64,000 bases of DNA. Source: CAVOGJ01 sp963695405 (lineage in GTDB: Bacteria; Planctomycetota; Planctomycetia; Pirellulales; Pirellulaceae). The notes beneath the pieces were generated by a model. The model saw only the letters and a program-made list of their open reading frames with translations. It was not told where the DNA came from and did not search any database. This document shows, in pieces, positions 61,111-64,000 of the stretch. A program made the position numbers and the translations under genes. Each line of letters begins with the position of its first letter. Position 1 is the first letter of the stretch. The DNA lies in assembly GCA_963695405.1 (NCBI GenBank), contig CAVOGJ010000003.1, forward strand, positions 62,001-126,000, in the 5' to 3' direction.

Positions 61111-62613
61111 ATGTGGCATTCACTGCCGAGCGCGGCGGCGATCAGTCTGCGCCAGCTACTTCCACACAGCCAAATTTTTGGTTCCAGTGAGATTCGCTTC
61201 GCTTCCTGCTGCGGCGACTCTCGGCACGTTCGAGACGGCGATCTCTTCGCGGCCCTCGTGGGTCGACGGGGCGACGGCCACGATTATGTGCAGGACGCGA
61301 TCGCCCGCGGAGCCTCTGCAATTCTCTCCGAACGGGTGCTGCCAACTCCCATTCCCACATGCATCGTCAAGGACTCACGGGAAGCGTACGGCCACATTTG
61401 CCACGCCCTCATGGACGATCCGTGCAACGACCTGAACGTCGTCGGTGTCACAGGTACGCATGGCAAAACAACGATCTCGATGTTGACTTCGGCCATCTTG
61501 GAAGCGGCTTCGTGTCAGGTCGGCATTGCTGGTTCACTTGGCTATTGCGACGGTGAAAACGTGAGCATGCCAGTCAATCCAAATGCGCCCAAGTCCCCGG
61601 AACTTGTCCGGGCGCTTTCCGCCATGCGGGACAACGACTGCTCACATGCCGTCGTCGAAGCAAATAGCGAAGGGCTCGCCCGCCACAGCTTTGCCGGCAT
61701 GCAATTGAACGGCGCAGTGATCAGCAATCTTCGCCGCGCACATCTCGACGTGCACGGTTCGGTCATGGCCTACCGCAGAATCAAGGAACGGATCCTGTCG
61801 TATCTTAAGCCGGGCGGATACGTGATCCTCAATGCGGATGATCCCGCCAGTCGCTTCTTACTTCCCAGAATCGATGCCCCGCTATTGACGTTCGGAATTC
61901 GCCAACCGGCCAACGTCTCGGCGGTACATATCGAGCGACACCCCAGCGAGCAGACCTTTCTGCTGCGGGCAGGCACCGAATCGATTCCGGTGCGGACAAC
62001 CATCATTGGCGAAATGCACATTCAGAATTGTCTCGCCGCCGCTGCCGTGGGACTGATTGCGGGAATCGACCTGGCCACAATCGCCAGGGGCCTGGAGAGC
62101 GTGACTTTGTTACCGGGCCGGATGGAACCGATCACGGTCGGACAGCCGTTCAGCGTATTCGTCGACACGGCCAGCACACCCGACGCCCTGGGAAGAGCGT
62201 TGAAGACGATGCGGCAAATTTCCCGTGGGAAGGTGTATTGCGTTGCGGGTGCTGCCGGAGATTCAGAACCAGCCGAGCGTGCACTCGTTGGCCGCGCGAT
62301 GGAGCGTTACGCTGACATCGGCATCATTACCCGCTGCAATCCCGGCCACGTCGACCAACGATTGATCGCTCACGATGTTTTGGACGGATACGATCGTCCA
62401 GTCAAGGCTCATCTACTGCCAGATCGCGCCCGTGCGATCGGTTGGGCGTTGCATCAGGCACAGCCTGGGGATGCGGTCTTGATTGCTGGCCGCGGTGATG
62501 CGAGCACAGAAACCGTCAACGGCAAGCAGATTCAGTTTGACGATCGCCAGGTGGCGCGGTTTTTCCTTGAAAAACGCGAAGCCGCAACAGCACAAACACG
62601 CCGCGTGGCCTAA
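61111..62613 (+). CDS. MurE-like Mur ligase paralogue with altered active-site motifs
   Basis: The 500-residue protein follows the three-domain Mur ligase layout. The N-domain has CCGDSRHVRDGDLFAAL, the P-loop is GTHGKTT (115-121), and the C-domain starts near LLPGRMEPITVG. MurE-typical positions are changed. The SSHGL of MurE is NSEGL, the RDHLDYH segment is RRAHLDVH, the DYAHTPD is DTASTPD, and the DNPR diaminopimelate motif is RCNPG. ATP binding is likely, but the amino acid added is uncertain. AAGGAGG precedes ATG 61111. The next gene is also Mur-like but lacks a P-loop. Neither sits in a division-wall cluster, so a non-canonical amide ligase is a fair inference. Confidence 0.75.
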   Translation: MWHSLPSAAAISLRQLLPHSQIFGSSEIRFASCCGDSRHVRDGDLFAALVGRRGDGHDYVQDAIARGASAILSERVLPTPIPTCIVKDSREAYGHICHALMDDPCNDLNVVGVTGTHGKTTISMLTSAILEAASCQVGIAGSLGYCDGENVSMPVNPNAPKSPELVRALSAMRDNDCSHAVVEANSEGLARHSFAGMQLNGAVISNLRRAHLDVHGSVMAYRRIKERILSYLKPGGYVILNADDPASRFLLPRIDAPLLTFGIRQPANVSAVHIERHPSEQTFLLRAGTESIPVRTTIIGEMHIQNCLAAAAVGLIAGIDLATIARGLESVTLLPGRMEPITVGQPFSVFVDTASTPDALGRALKTMRQISRGKVYCVAGAAGDSEPAERALVGRAMERYADIGIITRCNPGHVDQRLIAHDVLDGYDRPVKAHLLPDRARAIGWALHQAQPGDAVLIAGRGDASTETVNGKQIQFDDRQVARFFLEKREAATAQTRRVA

Positions 62614-62674
62614 CCCTTTTGACCCATTACAAAGCGACTCAGTCAGCAACGCCATTTCCGGAATACGTCCATCC

Positions 62675-63445
62675 ATGTTGTGTCCTTGCATTCAAACACT
62701 TGATCGCATTATGCACGGCCAGCTGCGATTTGGCTCGATGCCGCCACTCGGTGGGCAGTATGAGCCGATCGGGCGGTTGATTCCCGTCGGTGTACCGATC
62801 CGGAAAAATGATGTCGTGATCGACTGTCACATCGATGACTGGCGTTCAAATACGCCGGAGTTCTGTGCAGCCGACGCTTACTTGCGCGGGGCACTGGGTG
62901 TGATCTCGCCGAGAGCCGTCACCACTTGGGACGGTTGCTTTTCGATTCAAATCGATGCCGGGCCAGCCGCCATTGAGCGAGTTGCCAACTGGGTGCGCGC
63001 ACAGCAATTGCGACCTGTGGCTGCGGTGCTCGACGACCGCGTCGATTCACCACTGGGCGAGTCCCTCCGGTCGAAAGCCATGCGACGAATTGATCGTGAG
63101 CCGCTGACCGGACTCAGTGGCGACCGGCTTCACAGCAGCTTGGCTGCCCGCAGTCTTTGGGAATGGCTGAATTGGCGATCTTCGAGTCAGCGTTTCGTCG
63201 CCACAGCGACACGTTCCGATGCTGGCATGTCCCTGCTGCGGTTATTGCAGCCCGATATCGTGGTATTCCGCGGCAAGGCCACAGGTGAACCGCCTGCCGA
63301 CGTCGCGCTCTGCCAGCGGTTGGGAACACCATTTCGGATCGGTGAATCGGGTGAGACTGATGACCTGGATTTGCAAGAAGCCGCATTGACGGCCATGGAT
63401 GAAGTCGACGCCAGCTTGTCGACACTCCACATCGCCACGGCATGA
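62675..63445 (+). CDS. MurF/MurE N-domain-like protein lacking an ATP-binding loop
   Basis: The 257-residue protein resembles a Mur-ligase N-terminal domain (HGQLRFGSMPPLGGQYEPI, AADAYLRGALGVISPRA) and part of a central domain. Where a GKTT P-loop should follow, it reads VAAVLDDRVDSPLGESL, so it should not use ATP by the usual mechanism. Later segments (SLAARSLWEWLNWRSSS, LLRLLQPDIVVFRGKA) are helical and not assigned. It may be a degraded or accessory paralogue of the MurE-like protein 61 bases upstream. ATG 62675 is used because the longer frame from 62483 has no similarity. A functional link is inferred from order. Confidence 0.6.
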   Translation: MLCPCIQTLDRIMHGQLRFGSMPPLGGQYEPIGRLIPVGVPIRKNDVVIDCHIDDWRSNTPEFCAADAYLRGALGVISPRAVTTWDGCFSIQIDAGPAAIERVANWVRAQQLRPVAAVLDDRVDSPLGESLRSKAMRRIDREPLTGLSGDRLHSSLAARSLWEWLNWRSSSQRFVATATRSDAGMSLLRLLQPDIVVFRGKATGEPPADVALCQRLGTPFRIGESGETDDLDLQEAALTAMDEVDASLSTLHIATA

Positions 63446-63670
63446 TCAAATGACAGGACGAAGAGAGCAACTTTTGGACGCGTGGACCCAGCCAGGATGA
63501 TTGACAATGAGGTGAAACCGTACATTTGAGGTTCCGTCGCTTATGTTGAGTTTGCGGGAATTCAACATTTACCCTCCCTCCTGGGTTGGAGCATCAGGTC
63601 TTCGGACCAAGGTGGCAACTGGGTCAGCCGCCCCGAAGACTGCTTCGCGATGGAACTTTTGACTGGGCAT

Positions 63671-63691
63671 CGGAGCAGCCAGGCTGCTCCG
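63671..63691. repeat. Palindrome, 9-bp arms
   Basis: CGGAGCAGC (63671-63679) and GCTGCTCCG (63683-63691) with a CAG loop form a perfect stem. It is paired with a second, larger hairpin 18 bases downstream. Confidence 0.8.
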
Positions 63692-63708
63692 ATGTCCCAG
63701 GGATCACG

Positions 63709-63743
63709 CAAAGCGAGCAAGCCGTATCGGCTTGCTCGCTTTG
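63709..63743. repeat. Perfect 16-bp palindromic hairpin with TAT loop
   Basis: Left arm 63709-63724 and right arm 63728-63743 are perfectly complementary over sixteen bases. The tight TAT loop and length are more extreme than a usual terminator. It may be a terminator or a repetitive extragenic element. No T tract follows. Confidence 0.8.
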
Positions 63744-63843
63744 TGACTTTCATGGCTCGACATGCGCTGCTCCTACCTCCGTAAAAGAGACGGCAGCGGG
63801 ACGTGGAACGACGAATGACGCAGTGTCAGCTCAAGACGGTGGC

Positions 63844-63861
63844 CCGTCCTTGTGAGGACGG
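63844..63861. terminator. Small hairpin before the last gene
   Basis: CCGTCCT (63844-63850) and AGGACGG (63855-63861) with TGTG loop form a perfect 7-bp stem. It lies 38 bases before the start of the GNAT-like gene, so it may be a leader structure instead of a terminator. Confidence 0.4.
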
Positions 63862-63899
63862 TTCGTAGCCCACTATGATGTAGCCGGAGTGAGCATCCG

Positions 63900-64000
63900 A
63901 TGGACTTTCTGTTTGCCGAAGAACCAAATTTGTTGACCGAAGAGTTCATTGATGTGCTCCAGCGATCGACGCTTGGCCAGCGCCGTCCAATTGGCGATTC
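63900..64000 (+). CDS. Probable GNAT-family acetyltransferase (5' end only)
   Basis: Translation of the last 101 bases gives MDFLFAEEPNLLTEEFIDVL followed by QRSTLGQRRPIGD and runs off the window. The EEFIDVLxRSxLxxRRP pattern is like the start of a small GNAT acetyltransferase. GGAG lies at a plausible distance upstream of ATG 63900. With 33 residues, the assignment is tentative. Confidence 0.45.
   Translation, partial: MDFLFAEEPNLLTEEFIDVLQRSTLGQRRPIGD

Larger units (their letters stand above)
63446..63899. other. Intergenic region with two or three strong hairpins
   Basis: This 454-base region holds no supported gene. It contains three perfect inverted repeats at 63671-63691, 63709-63743 and 63844-63861, described in separate entries, before the start of a GNAT-like gene at 63900. 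Confidence 0.6.

Overview
The window looks like a chromosomal segment of a GC-rich planctomycete (Planctomycetota, perhaps near Pirellulales). The lineage call is an inference. It rests on several Tat-exported Gfo/Idh/MocA oxidoreductases and TIM-barrel sugar isomerases, a PEP-CTERM protein, a YdjY-domain protein, a GYF_2/TM2 protein, a planctomycete-style Ser/Thr kinase and the dnaG-rpoD arrangement. I found no rRNA, tRNA, CRISPR array, phage or insertion sequence. Most of the segment is ordinary core chromosome.

Layout. 1-8671: a truncated sugar isomerase, an MFS transporter, an overlapping two-gene arginine-to-proline module (archaeal-type ornithine cyclodeaminase plus arginine dihydrolase-like enzyme), a PAS-LuxR regulator, an XRE-type regulator and an exported HtrA-type protease. 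8958-12626 (minus): a polysaccharide O-acylation cassette with a FemAB/GNAT-like acyltransferase, an AlgI-like MBOAT and an SGNH/AlgJ-like protein. 12878-14704: an oxidoreductase and a GYF_2/TM2 protein. 14774-20655: pqiA, pqiB and a 1296-residue TPM-like coiled-coil membrane protein, which together suggest an MCE lipid-transport system. 20533-29169: PEP-CTERM protein, oxidoreductase, kinase, 2-hydroxyacid dehydrogenase, then DoxX-like protein, oxidoreductase and sugar isomerase. 29324-32496 (minus): small membrane protein, rhomboid protease and an HtrA-like/hydrolase fusion that lacks its expected catalytic residues.

33058-39045: dnaG-rpoD behind a clear sigma-70 promoter, a zinc-ribbon coiled-coil protein, greA and a DUF488-like protein. 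39142-46583: an EF-hand-containing hydrolase, yggS/yggU, a YdjY protein and hemQ. 46095-51767 (minus): prkA, yhbH and spoVR with two small uncharacterised genes in the same run. 52415-58805: two zinc-ribbon membrane proteins, a receiver, csrA, folE, a Lon-N protein, DUF309, nth and dcd. 58901-63445: an AAA ATPase with a proline-rich repeat region, then two divergent Mur-ligase-like genes. 63446-64000: two strong hairpins and the start of a GNAT-like gene.

A cross-cutting observation is that at least eight genes (algI-like, pqiA, PEP-CTERM, a Gfo/Idh/MocA gene, the zinc-ribbon gene, spoVR, yhbH, nth) carry small frame-breaking indels. These sit mainly in G/C runs or CG/TC dinucleotide repeats. 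Several are exactly repaired by restoring one repeat unit. Consensus or assembly error is the simplest reading, so broken frames here should not be taken as gene loss.
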